From contig JAGNSU010000017.1 of assembly GCA_017987895.1 (NCBI GenBank), positions 1 through 45,193 of the forward strand: a DNA stretch of 45,193 nt. The letters are read 5' to 3'. Within the stretch, counting starts at the first letter, position 1. The number at the start of each line of letters is the position of its first letter. The translations under genes and the position numbers were made by a program. Below are positions 17,584 through 25,481 of the stretch, in pieces. The DNA is from Flavobacteriales bacterium (GTDB lineage: Bacteria > Bacteroidota > Bacteroidia > Flavobacteriales_F > PHOS-HE28). The notes beneath the pieces were generated by a model that was not told where the DNA came from, searched no databases, and saw nothing but the letters and a program-made list of their open reading frames with translations.

Positions 17584-18441
17584 ATGCAGGCGAAAGCTCG
17601 TTTTCTATGTCTGTTGATCGCACGCCTCCTGGTGGAGGCTGTGGATGCTCAGGTTCACCAAGGCATCTACAATACCAGTCTATTGGACACCACCTTGGCT
17701 ATCGTATACCTCGGTGTCGAGAATGACATCGTGATCCTCGGAGTGGAACCCTCTGATGCATTGGAACTGGTTCACACGTCAAGGGGAAGCATCTCTGCTA
17801 GTGAACACGCCCCAGGTCATTTCCGCTTAGTCCCAGAGGGGATATCCACAGGAAGGGACCGGATCCTTGCTCTGGGCGAAGTAGCCAATGACACCCTCCG
17901 GGTACTAGTACACGATCAAGTTGTGCTGGAGCGCGTATTCACGATGCATCGCATACCGAACCCGGAGATACGGTTCGGTGGTTTGAAAGACACAATAGCA
18001 AGGGCGGAAGAGATCCTGTTAGATCCGAGAGTGAGGGTGGTCCTTCCGAATTGTCAATGGGAACACTCGGAAGCGTACGTGATGGCGCACAAGTTGACCT
18101 TTCAAGTCAACGAACGGAAAACCTGCCGCGGGCTTCGAGCACAGTCCGAAAAGGACCTTCGATCTCATACGAAGCGGCTGGATAAGGGCATATTCGAGGT
18201 CTCTTTCGAGCAAGCGGTCGATTCCCAGCTACAAGAGCATCCTGAGAAGCCTGGGGAGTTTATCCTAAATACTGAAAGACACTGGGAGGATGAGGTCAGT
18301 GGACCTGAACTTCCGCTTTATTGCCAAAGGATGCTCCCACTTTTGAAACGTAATGATCGCTTGATCATCGAGCACGTGAGGTTTCAGATTTGGGACGGTT
18401 GTCCAAATGGTCTTGGCCCCTATGCACTAACTCTACGCTAG
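17584..18441 (+). CDS. secreted protein resembling the GldM C-terminal domain
   Basis: 285 residues with a signal-peptide-like start (FLCLLIARLLVEAVDAQ). The stretch ending in FTMHRIPNPEIRFGG and the following KDTIARAEEILLDPRV...RVVLPNCQW recall the C-terminal GldM domains, where RIPDP and GG-K-G-G motifs precede a conserved alpha/beta core. GldM is the periplasmic shaft of the type IX secretion/gliding motor, but this protein lacks the N-terminal membrane helix and shaft repeats. It is therefore an orphan relative of unknown role. Its codons are visibly richer in A/T than those of the neighbours, hinting at different ancestry or weak selection. The downstream region carries a palindromic repeat. 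Confidence 0.6.
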   Translation: MQAKARFLCLLIARLLVEAVDAQVHQGIYNTSLLDTTLAIVYLGVENDIVILGVEPSDALELVHTSRGSISASEHAPGHFRLVPEGISTGRDRILALGEVANDTLRVLVHDQVVLERVFTMHRIPNPEIRFGGLKDTIARAEEILLDPRVRVVLPNCQWEHSEAYVMAHKLTFQVNERKTCRGLRAQSEKDLRSHTKRLDKGIFEVSFEQAVDSQLQEHPEKPGEFILNTERHWEDEVSGPELPLYCQRMLPLLKRNDRLIIEHVRFQIWDGCPNGLGPYALTLR

Positions 18442-18458
18442 CGTAGTGTAGTCAGGAC

Positions 18459-18541
18459 CGTCGTCGCGAGCCCGCTTTGGGGCGAAGCGATTCATAAGGC
18501 CGTGAAATGGATCGCTTCGTCGAAGACTCTTCGCGATGACG
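18459..18541. repeat. dispersed palindromic (REP-like) element
   Basis: Outer arms CGTCGTCGCGA (18459-18469) and TCGCGATGACG (18531-18541) pair at 10 of 11 positions. Inner arms CGAAGCGAT (18483-18491) and ATCGCTTCG (18511-18519) pair perfectly. The text resembles the GCGAAGCGA/TCGC...GACG hairpin repeats scattered between genes in many bacterial genomes. It sits between the GldM-like gene and the 3' end of the NlpC/P60 gene, which converge here, and could also act as a bidirectional terminator-like structure. A separate 14-base palindrome (CTACGCTAGCGTAG, 18433-18446) spans the stop codon just before it. Confidence 0.6.
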
Positions 18542-18545
18542 TTGC

Positions 18546-19319
18546 CTACAGCACCCGCTTCACCAGCCGCAGCTTGTGCGAGTACTTCCCCTGCTCCGCA
18601 TCGAAGATGCCCTGCTGGTCGAGCGCATCAATGCGCACACGCCCGCTGGCGTGAAGGATGCGCCGTTCGGGAAGCACGATGCCGACGTGCGTGATGCGGC
18701 CCTCGGCGTTGTCGAAGAAGGCGAGGTCGCCTGGTTCGGCCAGATCCACGAGTTCCACCGGATCGCCTTCTTCGGCCTGCTGGTAGGCGTCGCGCGGTAG
18801 ATAAATGCCCATCAGCATGAAAAGCATCTGGGTGAGGCCGCTGCAATCCACACCGGTGGGGGTGCGGCCGCCCCAGAGATAGGGCGCACCAAGGAAAGGA
18901 TGCATGTAGGCGTCGATGAGGTCAGCGCGTTCGCCGCCGGTGCTCACATTGGTGACCGCGTTCACCGGCACGCGGCGGTCCTGCCAGAGAATGCTGCCTT
19001 GTTGATAGAAGGGGAGGACCGCACCGTATGGCAAAAGCACCTGGCGATCGCCGAGGTCGACGATGGAAGTAAGATCGATCACCCGCAGGTCCGGATCGAA
19101 GTTGGGCGTGGTGCACTCCGCGATCTGCTTGTTGTCCACCCAGCCCTCGTAGCCATCATGGTCGAACCGGAGCAGGCTCCATGCCGAGCCTTGCGAAGGG
19201 ATCTTTTGCTCCACGACCTCCGCCGTTTCGCCGAAGAGCCATTGCGAGGTCATCTCGCTTCGGTCGCTCGGCTCCTTGCGCACCGGCACGATGGAAAGAG
19301 GGCAGATGACGTGGTCCAT
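18546..19319 (-). CDS. NlpC/P60-family cysteine peptidase with SH3-like N-terminus
   Basis: 257 residues. Residues 1-70 form an SH3b-like module (VPVRKEPSDRSEMTSQW, AEVVEQ, GWVDNKQ). A second SH3-like stretch precedes the NlpC/P60 domain (about 130-257) with catalytic Cys159 in GVDCSGL, His211 in ITHVGI and His223 in ILHASG. Such enzymes cut gamma-D-glutamyl-diamino acid bonds in murein peptides. No signal peptide is apparent, which fits the Bacteroidota dipeptidyl-peptidase VI-like group that hydrolyses murein peptides inside the cell. Recycling is inferred; the catalytic chemistry is well supported. Confidence 0.88.
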   Translation of the reverse strand: MDHVICPLSIVPVRKEPSDRSEMTSQWLFGETAEVVEQKIPSQGSAWSLLRFDHDGYEGWVDNKQIAECTTPNFDPDLRVIDLTSIVDLGDRQVLLPYGAVLPFYQQGSILWQDRRVPVNAVTNVSTGGERADLIDAYMHPFLGAPYLWGGRTPTGVDCSGLTQMLFMLMGIYLPRDAYQQAEEGDPVELVDLAEPGDLAFFDNAEGRITHVGIVLPERRILHASGRVRIDALDQQGIFDAEQGKYSHKLRLVKRVL

Positions 19320-19330
19320 GGGCAGTAACA

Positions 19331-19402
19331 GTTGTCGGTTGTCAGTTGCTAGTTGTCAGTGGGCATTCGTGCTTGAGCTACGGACAACTATCAACTGACA
19401 AC
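19331..19402. repeat. facing pair of heptamer arrays, unit GTTGTCA
   Basis: Left array: GTTGTCG, GTTGTCA, GTTGCTA, GTTGTCA in four perfectly phased heptamers at 19331-19358. Right array, inverted: GGACAAC, TATCAAC, TGACAAC at 19382-19402. The arms face each other across 23 bases, so a long imperfect hairpin could form. It fills the 90-base gap between the thiolase stop and the NlpC/P60 start. No open frame or other feature explains it. The same unit recurs at 41528-41570. Confidence 0.75.
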
Positions 19403-19409
19403 TGTACGA

Positions 19410-20588
19410 TCAAAGCGCTTCGATCACCATGGCGCTTGCGCCCCCGCCGCCATTGCAGATCCCAGCCGCGCCGTACTTCGCGCCGTTCTGCTTCAGCACA
19501 TGGATCAAGGTGACCACGATGCGCGCACCGCTGCAACCCAGCGGATGGCCTAGCGATACGGCGCCGCCGTGTACGTTCACCTTCGCCGGGTCCAGGTTCA
19601 TAAGCCTAGTGTTCGCGATGCCCACCACCGAGAACGCTTCGTTCAGTTCGAAGTAGGCGATGTCGCTCATCTTGAGTCCGGCCTTCTCCACCGCACGGGG
19701 CAGCGCCTTCGCGGGCGTGGTGGTGAACCATTCGGGGGCTTGCTCAGCATCCGCGTAGCTCAACACTTTGGCGATCGGCTTCAGGCCAAGGGCCTTCGCC
19801 TTGTCCGCGCTCATCAGCACCAGGGCCGCGGCACCATCGTTGATCGTGCTCGCGTTCGCTGCTGTCACCGTACCATCCTTGCTGAACACGGGCTTCAGCG
19901 CAGGCAGCTTCTCGAAGTTGACGTTCTTATACTCTTCATCCTCGCTGACGACCACATCGCCTTTGCGGGTCTGCACCGTTACCGGTACCACTTCATCCTT
20001 GAACTTACCGGCCGCCCAGGCCGCCGCGCTGCGCTTGTAGCTCTCGATGGCAAAGGCGTCCTGCTCCTCGCGGGTGATCTTGTGCTCTTTGGCCGTGTTG
20101 TCCGCGCTCACGCCCATCGCCGTCTGGTGGTACACATCCGTAAGTCCGTCCTTGCCGATGCCATCGATGAGCTGACCATTGCCGAAGCGATAGCCATAGC
20201 GCGCTTGTTCCAGGTAGAAGGGAGTGCGGCTCATGTTCTCCATGCCGCCGGCCACCACCACCTCCGCGTCGCCGAGGGCGATATCCTGCGTCGCCATCAT
20301 GATCGCCTTCATGCCGCTGGCGCACACCTTGTTCACCGTGGTGCAGGCCACTTCGTTCGGCAACCCGGCGAATTTGGCCGCCTGGCGAGCAGGGGCCTGG
20401 CCCAGGTTGGCCTGGAGCACGCTGCCCATGATCACCTCGTTCACCGCCTCAGGGGAAACCCCTGCGCGCTCCACGGCGGCCTTCACGGCGATGGCGCCAA
20501 GCTGCGTGGCGGAAACCTCGGCGAGCGAGCCGCCAAAACTGCCGATCGGGGTGCGCACTGCGGAAACGATGACGACTTCGCGGGACAT
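19410..20588 (-). CDS. acetyl-CoA C-acetyltransferase (thiolase)
   Basis: 392 residues, the normal length of a bacterial degradative or biosynthetic thiolase. The acyl-accepting cysteine is Cys89 in [10 protein letters not shown]. The C-terminal [16 protein letters not shown] carries the catalytic histidine and CNGGGGASA the second active cysteine. It condenses two acetyl-CoA or cleaves 3-ketoacyl-CoA in the cytosol. There are no beta-oxidation neighbours, so direction and chain length are open. A good -7 element lies 30 bases upstream of the start. Confidence 0.93.
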   Translation of the reverse strand: MSREVVIVSAVRTPIGSFGGSLAEVSATQLGAIAVKAAVERAGVSPEAVNEVIMGSVLQANLGQAPARQAAKFAGLPNEVACTTVNKVCASGMKAIMMATQDIALGDAEVVVAGGMENMSRTPFYLEQARYGYRFGNGQLIDGIGKDGLTDVYHQTAMGVSADNTAKEHKITREEQDAFAIESYKRSAAAWAAGKFKDEVVPVTVQTRKGDVVVSEDEEYKNVNFEKLPALKPVFSKDGTVTAANASTINDGAAALVLMSADKAKALGLKPIAKVLSYADAEQAPEWFTTTPAKALPRAVEKAGLKMSDIAYFELNEAFSVVGIANTRLMNLDPAKVNVHGGAVSLGHPLGCSGARIVVTLIHVLKQNGAKYGAAGICNGGGGASAMVIEAL

Positions 20589-20617
20589 GGACGGTGTTTT
20601 TTTCGTGGATAGGAGCG

Positions 20618-20625
20618 CAAAGGTA
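20618..20625 (-). promoter_or_regulatory. candidate -7 element for the thiolase gene
   Basis: On the minus strand TACCTTTG matches TAnnTTTG exactly, giving a leader of about 26 bases. The element and the next bases (ACCTTTGCGCTCCT) are identical to the region before moxR at 33157-33144. It diverges from the tRNA-Ser promoter candidate 43 bases away. Confidence 0.5.
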
Positions 20626-20667
20626 GCGGCGTCAACCCCACGGGCTCGATGGTTCGGAACCTCCTTC

Positions 20668-20675
20668 TATCTTTG
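20668..20675 (+). promoter_or_regulatory. candidate -7 element for the tRNA cluster
   Basis: TATCTTTG is an exact TAnnTTTG match 41 bases upstream of tRNA-Ser. No clear -33 box is visible. Confidence 0.45.
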
Positions 20676-20716
20676 CCGCCCCGGTGCCGAGCCGGGGTCG
20701 TTCTTTCGATCGTTCC

Positions 20717-20806
<90 letters not shown>

Positions 20807-20897
20807 ACTCAGCCGCCGAAGGGCGGTCTGTGATCGATGGTGTTGGCAGTGACGAGGGATCCAGGGCCGCCGGTGGTGGTCCTTCTTTGATAATGTT

Positions 20898-20972
20898 CGG
20901 GGCGTAGCGCAGTCCGGTTAGCGTACCTGCTTTGGGAGCAGGGGGTCGTGTGTTCGAATCACACCGCCCCGA
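20898..20972 (+). tRNA. tRNA-Pro(UGG)
   Basis: Acceptor CGGGGCG (20898-20904) pairs with CGCCCCG (20965-20971), discriminator A. The anticodon arm CCTGC-TTTGGGA-GCAGG gives anticodon TGG; the T-arm is GTGTG-TTCGAAT-CACAC. All arms are intact. Confidence 0.95.
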
Positions 20973-20978
20973 CAAGTG

Positions 20979-21009
20979 AGAACGCCGCCTTTGGGCGGCG
21001 TTCTGTTTT
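20979..21009 (+). terminator. intrinsic terminator after tRNA-Pro
   Basis: An 11-bp stem AGAACGCCGCC / GGCGGCGTTCT with a TTTG loop is followed by GTTTT. It begins seven bases after tRNA-Pro and should separate it from the tRNA-like sequence and tRNA-Arg. Confidence 0.8.
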
Positions 21010-21033
21010 CAGGACCATCTTTCGTCTTGGCAA

Positions 21034-21106
21034 AGGCCCGTAGCTCAGTGGATAGAGCATCCCGCTACCCGAGCGGGACGGTCGTAGGTCCCGCCTGTTG
21101 AACACC
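21034..21106 (+). pseudogene. degenerate tRNA-like sequence (relic of a tRNA-Arg-like gene)
   Basis: Twenty-three bases through the acceptor and D-arm (CCCGTAGCTCAGTGG and the following ATAGAGCA) are identical to the tRNA-Arg 80 bases downstream. After an anticodon-like arm TCCCGCT-ACCCG-AGCGGGA, the T-arm is broken: GTCGTAGGT is followed by CCCGCCTGTTG, with no TTCGA loop and no matching CCTAC strand. The usual 3' acceptor strand is missing. The base before the anticodon is not T as position 33 requires. An alternative hairpin GCGGGAC/GTCCCGC (21073-21079, 21088-21094) competes with the anticodon stem. It is probably non-functional as a tRNA. Confidence 0.65.
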
Positions 21107-21119
21107 TTTGTGGTCTTCT

Positions 21120-21195
21120 GGCCCCGTAGCTCAGTGGATAGAGCAGCTGCCTTCTAAGCAGCCGGTCGTAGGTTCGATTCCTACCGGGGTCGCCA
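21120..21195 (+). tRNA. tRNA-Arg(UCU)
   Basis: Acceptor GGCCCCG pairs with CGGGGTC (one G-U), discriminator G, and CCA is encoded. The anticodon arm GCTGC-CTTCTAA-GCAGC gives anticodon TCT, reading AGA/AGG; the T-arm is GTAGG-TTCGATT-CCTAC. All arms are intact. Confidence 0.95.
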
Positions 21196-21448
21196 AGGTG
21201 ATGACGATCCGCGCAGCTCGCTTGCGGAGGCTTTTGTACGTTGTTCCCATCCGTGGTTCCATAGGCGGGGGAAAGTCCTTGATCCAGCGGTCTTTCATAG
21301 GCCCGCGCGGCTCGGTTTTCGTCGGCTGATGCCCCCGCCGGACGGGCCAGGGGTGGGGCTGGTCGAAATGTTAGCGCCGTAGAGGGGGAAACCCGCGTTC
21401 AGAGGCCCTGTGGTGACCATTTTCGCGCCACGAAAACCGGAACGACCT

Positions 21449-24400
21449 ATGCGGAACCTGCTCTCCACCCTCGCCCTGTGCATGGCCCTTCTCCTGCCCA
21501 GCGCCCTCTCCGCGGTCACCTATTACGTTTCGCCAACCGGCAGCGACACCAACACGGGCACTTCCAGCACGGCGCCCTGGAAGACCATTACCCGGGTGAA
21601 CCAGATCGGCACTGCACTTAACCCGGGCGACCAGATCCTGTTCCAACGGGGCGGTGTCTATCGTGGTAAAGTGACCATCCCGGACAACGGCGTAGCAGGT
21701 AACCCAATGGTGCTCGGAGCGTACGGCACGGGAGCCGCCCCGATCATCAGTGGCAGCGTGGCGGTAACGGGTTGGACCGTGCATAGCGGTAACATCTGGA
21801 AGGCCCCGGTGTCTTCGAAAGTGAAGTACGTGTATGTGAACGGTGCGATGCAAACGCTGGCCCGCTACCCGAACACCGGCTGGTTGCGCACGGACGTGGC
21901 CGCCAGCACGAGCATCGTGGACGCCGCACTGACGCAGGGCAGCGGCTATTTCACCGGTGCCCGTGCGGTGATCCGCACCACCAACTGGAGCTATGACACC
22001 GCGCGTGTATCCGCGCACACAGGCACTACGCTCACGCACACCAGCACGGGCAACAGCATGGGCGCGCAGCAATGGGGTTATTTCCTCTGCAACAAACTCA
22101 GCCTGCTGGATGCTGCAGGCGAATGGTACTGGGAAGCGGGGCAGTTGTACGTCTGGTGCCCGAACAACGCCAACCCGAGCAGCGTGTTGGTGGAGGCGGC
22201 CGTGCAGGACTTCGGCGTGTACTTCGGATGGCAGCGCAACAACTGGCGCGTGGAGAACATCGCCATGCAGCACCAGATCGAAGCCTCGCTCCGCCTGAGC
22301 GGCACCTACAACCTGGAGGTGGCCAATTGCTCTATGAACGACACCTACCAGGCGATCATGAGCACGGGCAACGACGCAAGCTTCCATCACCTCACGATCG
22401 CCCGTACCTACGGCACCGGAGTATATCTGCAGGACAGCAACAGCTCGTTCACCTTCTCCACGCTCGACGATATCGCGCTGATCCCGGGACTGGGCGAGAG
22501 CAACTGGGGCTACTTCGGTATCCGGAGCGTGGGCTCCAACATGACCTATGCGGACAACCGCTTGACGAACATCGGCTATATCGGCATGGTGGTGGAACAG
22601 AACACTCTTGTCGAGCGCAATGTGGTGCGGGAGGCGTTGGCGACCCTCAATGACGGCGGAGGTATAGCCATCGACAACGCGGATGGACTGATCATACGCA
22701 AGAACGTGGTGATCGACCTGCTGGGCAACACCGAGAGCATCGCACCCGAGCACACCAGCAACTTCCCGATCTGCCACGGGATCTATTTCGGCAACATCAG
22801 CATCAAGAACACCATCGTGGACGGGAACACCGTGGCCAACTGTTCGAGCAGCGGCATCCATGTGGACCACACGATGACGAGTTCGGGGAACCAAGTGAAG
22901 AACAACGTGCTCTACAACAATGGATCGCAGCTGTCCATTTCCGATTTCAGCAATTACAACGGGGTGGGAGCGACAGCACCTTTTCATGTGCCAGTGTTCA
23001 ACACGATCTACTCGGGCAACACGATGTACTGCCTGACGCGTGACCAGTTCTGCATGAGCCAACTCCACGTCTACTCGAACAATTTCGTGGACTACGGCAC
23101 CTTCAGCAACAACTACTTCTATAACCCCTACAACGAACTGAGCATCGAGCAGTTCAACACCTTCGCCGGCATCCGCAAGTACTACAGTCTGGAGCGCTGG
23201 CAGGTGGACCGCGGGGAGGACGCCGGATCCTCGCGCAGCCCTTTGCGCCAGAGCGACTATGCCACCGCGAGCGAACTGAGCAGCGACCTGGTGGTGAACG
23301 GCACCTTCAACAGCAACGTGACCGGCTGGGGCGGGTGGCCCACGAACGCGACCGCCACCCACAGCACCAGCTTCCTGGATAATGGCTGCTTGAAGGCCTA
23401 CCTGCCCAATAACAGCGTGTACAACGAGTTCAGCGTCCAGAACCCGAACACCTTCCAGGTGACGAACGGCCAATGGTACCGCATCAAGTTCAGCGTGCAG
23501 GCGCCTGCCCAGGGGCAGTTCGAGGCGGGCTCGAAAGGCGCGAGCCAGCAGACCAACCAGGGTGTAGTGGCCGAGCGTGCTTTCGCGATCGGCCCGGAGC
23601 GGCGGGATCTGGAGTACTACTTCCAAAGTGCGCTCACCGATCAGGCGTATGTGCGTTTCGTGAACCAGTACACCGAACCGACCTACTACCTCGACAATGT
23701 GTCCGTGCATCGCGTCACGGTAACGCCCGTGGATCCTTTCCAGGACCATGTGTTGTTGGTGAACGATCAAGCCACCGCACAGAACTACTCCCTTACCGGC
23801 ACATGGAAGGATGTGACCGGAGCGGTGCAGGGCACCACGGTCAACTTGCAGCCGTACACCTCCAAGGTCGTGTACCGCACAAGCGCTACTGGTGGCACGG
23901 GTGGATCCGGCACGGTGGGCGCCAAGTTCTTCCTGTCCGGACCGATGAACTGGACCACGGGCATCATGGCGACGTCGTTGAAGACCGCCGGTCTTGTGCC
24001 ACAAGCGGAACCATATACCGCACTTGGCATCACGGTCGCGAACAGCGGTGCGACCGTAGCCAGTTCGGTTTGGAACGCTACAGGCAATCAGACCGTTGTG
24101 GACTGGGTGGTATTGGAACTGCGTAACGCGGATGCGACCTACACGGTGGCCGAACGGCGCGCAGCACTGCTGCGGGCGGATGGGACCGTCGTGGATGCCA
24201 GTGGCACGGGGACGCAGGTAACGTTCAGTACCACCACCATTGGCAAGTATTTGGTGGTGCGCCACCGCAACCACTTGCCGGCGATGACCAGCAGCGCCAT
24301 TTCACAAGTGAACCAGGTGATGGACTTCTCGCTGCCTGCCGTGAGCCTGTACGGCACCAACGGCATGCAGACGAATGGCACCTACCGTGCGCTTTGGCCG

Positions 24401-24637
24401 GGTGATGTAACACGCAACCACGCGGTGAGCTACGCCGGGTCGAACAACGACCGTGATCCCATGTTGGTCGCCATTGGATCCACCGTGCCCACGAACACCA
24501 TTTCCGGCTACCGCGCGGAGGACGTGAACATGGATGGTACGGTGAAATATGTCGGCAGCGGCAATGATCGCGATGTGATCCTCGTGACCATCGGTGGCGC
24601 CGTGCCCACGGCCACGAAAGCGGCGCAAGTGCCGTAA
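21449..24637 (+). CDS. large secreted right-handed beta-helix protein with C-terminal calcium-binding-like repeats
   Basis: 1062 residues from MRNLLSTLALCMA, whose hydrophobic stretch up to SALSA is a signal peptide. YYVSPTGSDTNTGTSSTAPW and the following KTI are the usual start of pectate-lyase-like parallel beta-helix proteins. Asn-rich rungs continue to about residue 590 (for example DNRLTNIGYIGMVVEQN, VERNVVREA, IDNADGLIIRKN). A carbohydrate-binding-like beta-sandwich follows at about 620-760 (LVVNGTFNSNVTGWGGW). The last 100 residues hold two copies of a GDVxx-N-x-AVxYxGSxNDRDxxLVxIG unit (GDVTRNHAVSYAGSNNDRDP; EDVNMDGTVKYVGSGNDRDV), a dockerin-like repeat seen at Bacteroidota protein ends. 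Surface polysaccharide binding or cleavage is plausible but unproven. Confidence 0.8.
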   Translation: MRNLLSTLALCMALLLPSALSAVTYYVSPTGSDTNTGTSSTAPWKTITRVNQIGTALNPGDQILFQRGGVYRGKVTIPDNGVAGNPMVLGAYGTGAAPIISGSVAVTGWTVHSGNIWKAPVSSKVKYVYVNGAMQTLARYPNTGWLRTDVAASTSIVDAALTQGSGYFTGARAVIRTTNWSYDTARVSAHTGTTLTHTSTGNSMGAQQWGYFLCNKLSLLDAAGEWYWEAGQLYVWCPNNANPSSVLVEAAVQDFGVYFGWQRNNWRVENIAMQHQIEASLRLSGTYNLEVANCSMNDTYQAIMSTGNDASFHHLTIARTYGTGVYLQDSNSSFTFSTLDDIALIPGLGESNWGYFGIRSVGSNMTYADNRLTNIGYIGMVVEQNTLVERNVVREALATLNDGGGIAIDNADGLIIRKNVVIDLLGNTESIAPEHTSNFPICHGIYFGNISIKNTIVDGNTVANCSSSGIHVDHTMTSSGNQVKNNVLYNNGSQLSISDFSNYNGVGATAPFHVPVFNTIYSGNTMYCLTRDQFCMSQLHVYSNNFVDYGTFSNNYFYNPYNELSIEQFNTFAGIRKYYSLERWQVDRGEDAGSSRSPLRQSDYATASELSSDLVVNGTFNSNVTGWGGWPTNATATHSTSFLDNGCLKAYLPNNSVYNEFSVQNPNTFQVTNGQWYRIKFSVQAPAQGQFEAGSKGASQQTNQGVVAERAFAIGPERRDLEYYFQSALTDQAYVRFVNQYTEPTYYLDNVSVHRVTVTPVDPFQDHVLLVNDQATAQNYSLTGTWKDVTGAVQGTTVNLQPYTSKVVYRTSATGGTGGSGTVGAKFFLSGPMNWTTGIMATSLKTAGLVPQAEPYTALGITVANSGATVASSVWNATGNQTVVDWVVLELRNADATYTVAERRAALLRADGTVVDASGTGTQVTFSTTTIGKYLVVRHRNHLPAMTSSAISQVNQVMDFSLPAVSLYGTNGMQTNGTYRALWPGDVTRNHAVSYAGSNNDRDPMLVAIGSTVPTNTISGYRAEDVNMDGTVKYVGSGNDRDVILVTIGGAVPTATKAAQVP

Positions 24638-24657
24638 GGCCGAATTGAACCGATCCC

Positions 24658-24694
24658 AAAAGAGGCGTGGCCGGAAGCCGCGCCTCTTTCATTT
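24658..24694. terminator. bidirectional intrinsic terminator
   Basis: A 13-bp stem AAAGAGGCGTGGC / GCCGCGCCTCTTT (one G-U), loop CGGAA, lies between two convergent genes. T-rich ends on both strands would let it stop the beta-helix transcript and the Bat operon transcript. Confidence 0.8.
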
Positions 24695-24719
24695 GGTGAT
24701 GATCGATCGAGGTGCCCGG

Positions 24720-25478
24720 TCAGATCTTCTCCAGTGCGTTGGCCGGCATCCAACCAAGGTTGCCGTTGGCCAGGGCCACTTCGCACCAGCCGGCTTCGGT
24801 CTTGCGCAGTTCCACCTTGGTGCCGGCATGCAGCATGAAGAGGGTAGTGGAACCCGCGCGGGGTTCGCTGGTCACTTCAATGCGGGGTTGCAGTACAATG
24901 GCCCCTGCGGTATCGCGCACCTGGGCGGTCCTTCCGGCGGCGAGGAACACGGCCACCAACGTCGCGGCCAACGAGAGTCCGGTGAACGCAAGCCCGGCGA
25001 TCCGCAAACCGCCGCGCACTAGGAGGGCGATCATGCACAGCACCACGGTGAGGCTCCAAAGCCATAGCGACCGCCGCGCCCATTGGTCCACGTCACTGCC
25101 ACCGACCCATCGTTCCCACGAAGATCCCAGGGAGAAGCGCGGCAGTTCGTTCACGCGGTCCACGGTGCGCTGGCGGGCCAGTTCGAGGTTGGCCTTCACA
25201 TCTTCAGCACCAGGCTCAAGCAAGAGAGCGCGCTCATAGTGCAGGATGGCGCGGGGCACATCGTTCAGTTTGAAATGGCAATTGCCGATAGCGAGTTGGA
25301 GCGCAGCGGAATTCCATTCCCGCGCGACGCTGTCGAACAACGCGAGGGCCTTGGCGTGGTCGCCATCGGTGTAGGCGGTGCGCGCCAATTCCATCGATCG
25401 ATCGGCATCGGGCCGGTCCATGGCGACCCCGGTTCCAACACGGAGCGCAAGGGTGAGCAGGAGGAGGGTGCTACGCAT
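24720..25478 (-). CDS. batE: BatE: TPR and SH3-like membrane protein
   Basis: 252 residues. A signal/anchor segment leads into TPR-like helices (about 25-110; SMELARTAYTDGDHAKALALF, ALQLAIGNCHFKLNDVPRAI), two membrane helices (about 135-180; LWLWSLTVVLCMIALLV, LAFTGLSLAATLVAVFL) and a C-terminal SH3-like fold (190-252; SEPRAGSTTLFMLHAGTKV, GWMPANALEKI). This is the BatE design at the 3' end of Bacteroides aerotolerance operons, where it is proposed to join a periplasmic/membrane complex with BatA-D. It starts three bases after the batD stop. Confidence 0.85.
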   Translation of the reverse strand: MRSTLLLLTLALRVGTGVAMDRPDADRSMELARTAYTDGDHAKALALFDSVAREWNSAALQLAIGNCHFKLNDVPRAILHYERALLLEPGAEDVKANLELARQRTVDRVNELPRFSLGSSWERWVGGSDVDQWARRSLWLWSLTVVLCMIALLVRGGLRIAGLAFTGLSLAATLVAVFLAAGRTAQVRDTAGAIVLQPRIEVTSEPRAGSTTLFMLHAGTKVELRKTEAGWCEVALANGNLGWMPANALEKI

Positions 25479-25481
25479 GGC

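Noticed and set aside
21371..24274. A 967-codon open frame on the minus strand
   Set aside because: It lies antisense within the beta-helix gene and has the His/Val/Arg/Ala-rich, motif-free composition of a shadow frame in high-GC DNA. The plus strand has signal peptide, fold and C-terminal repeats.
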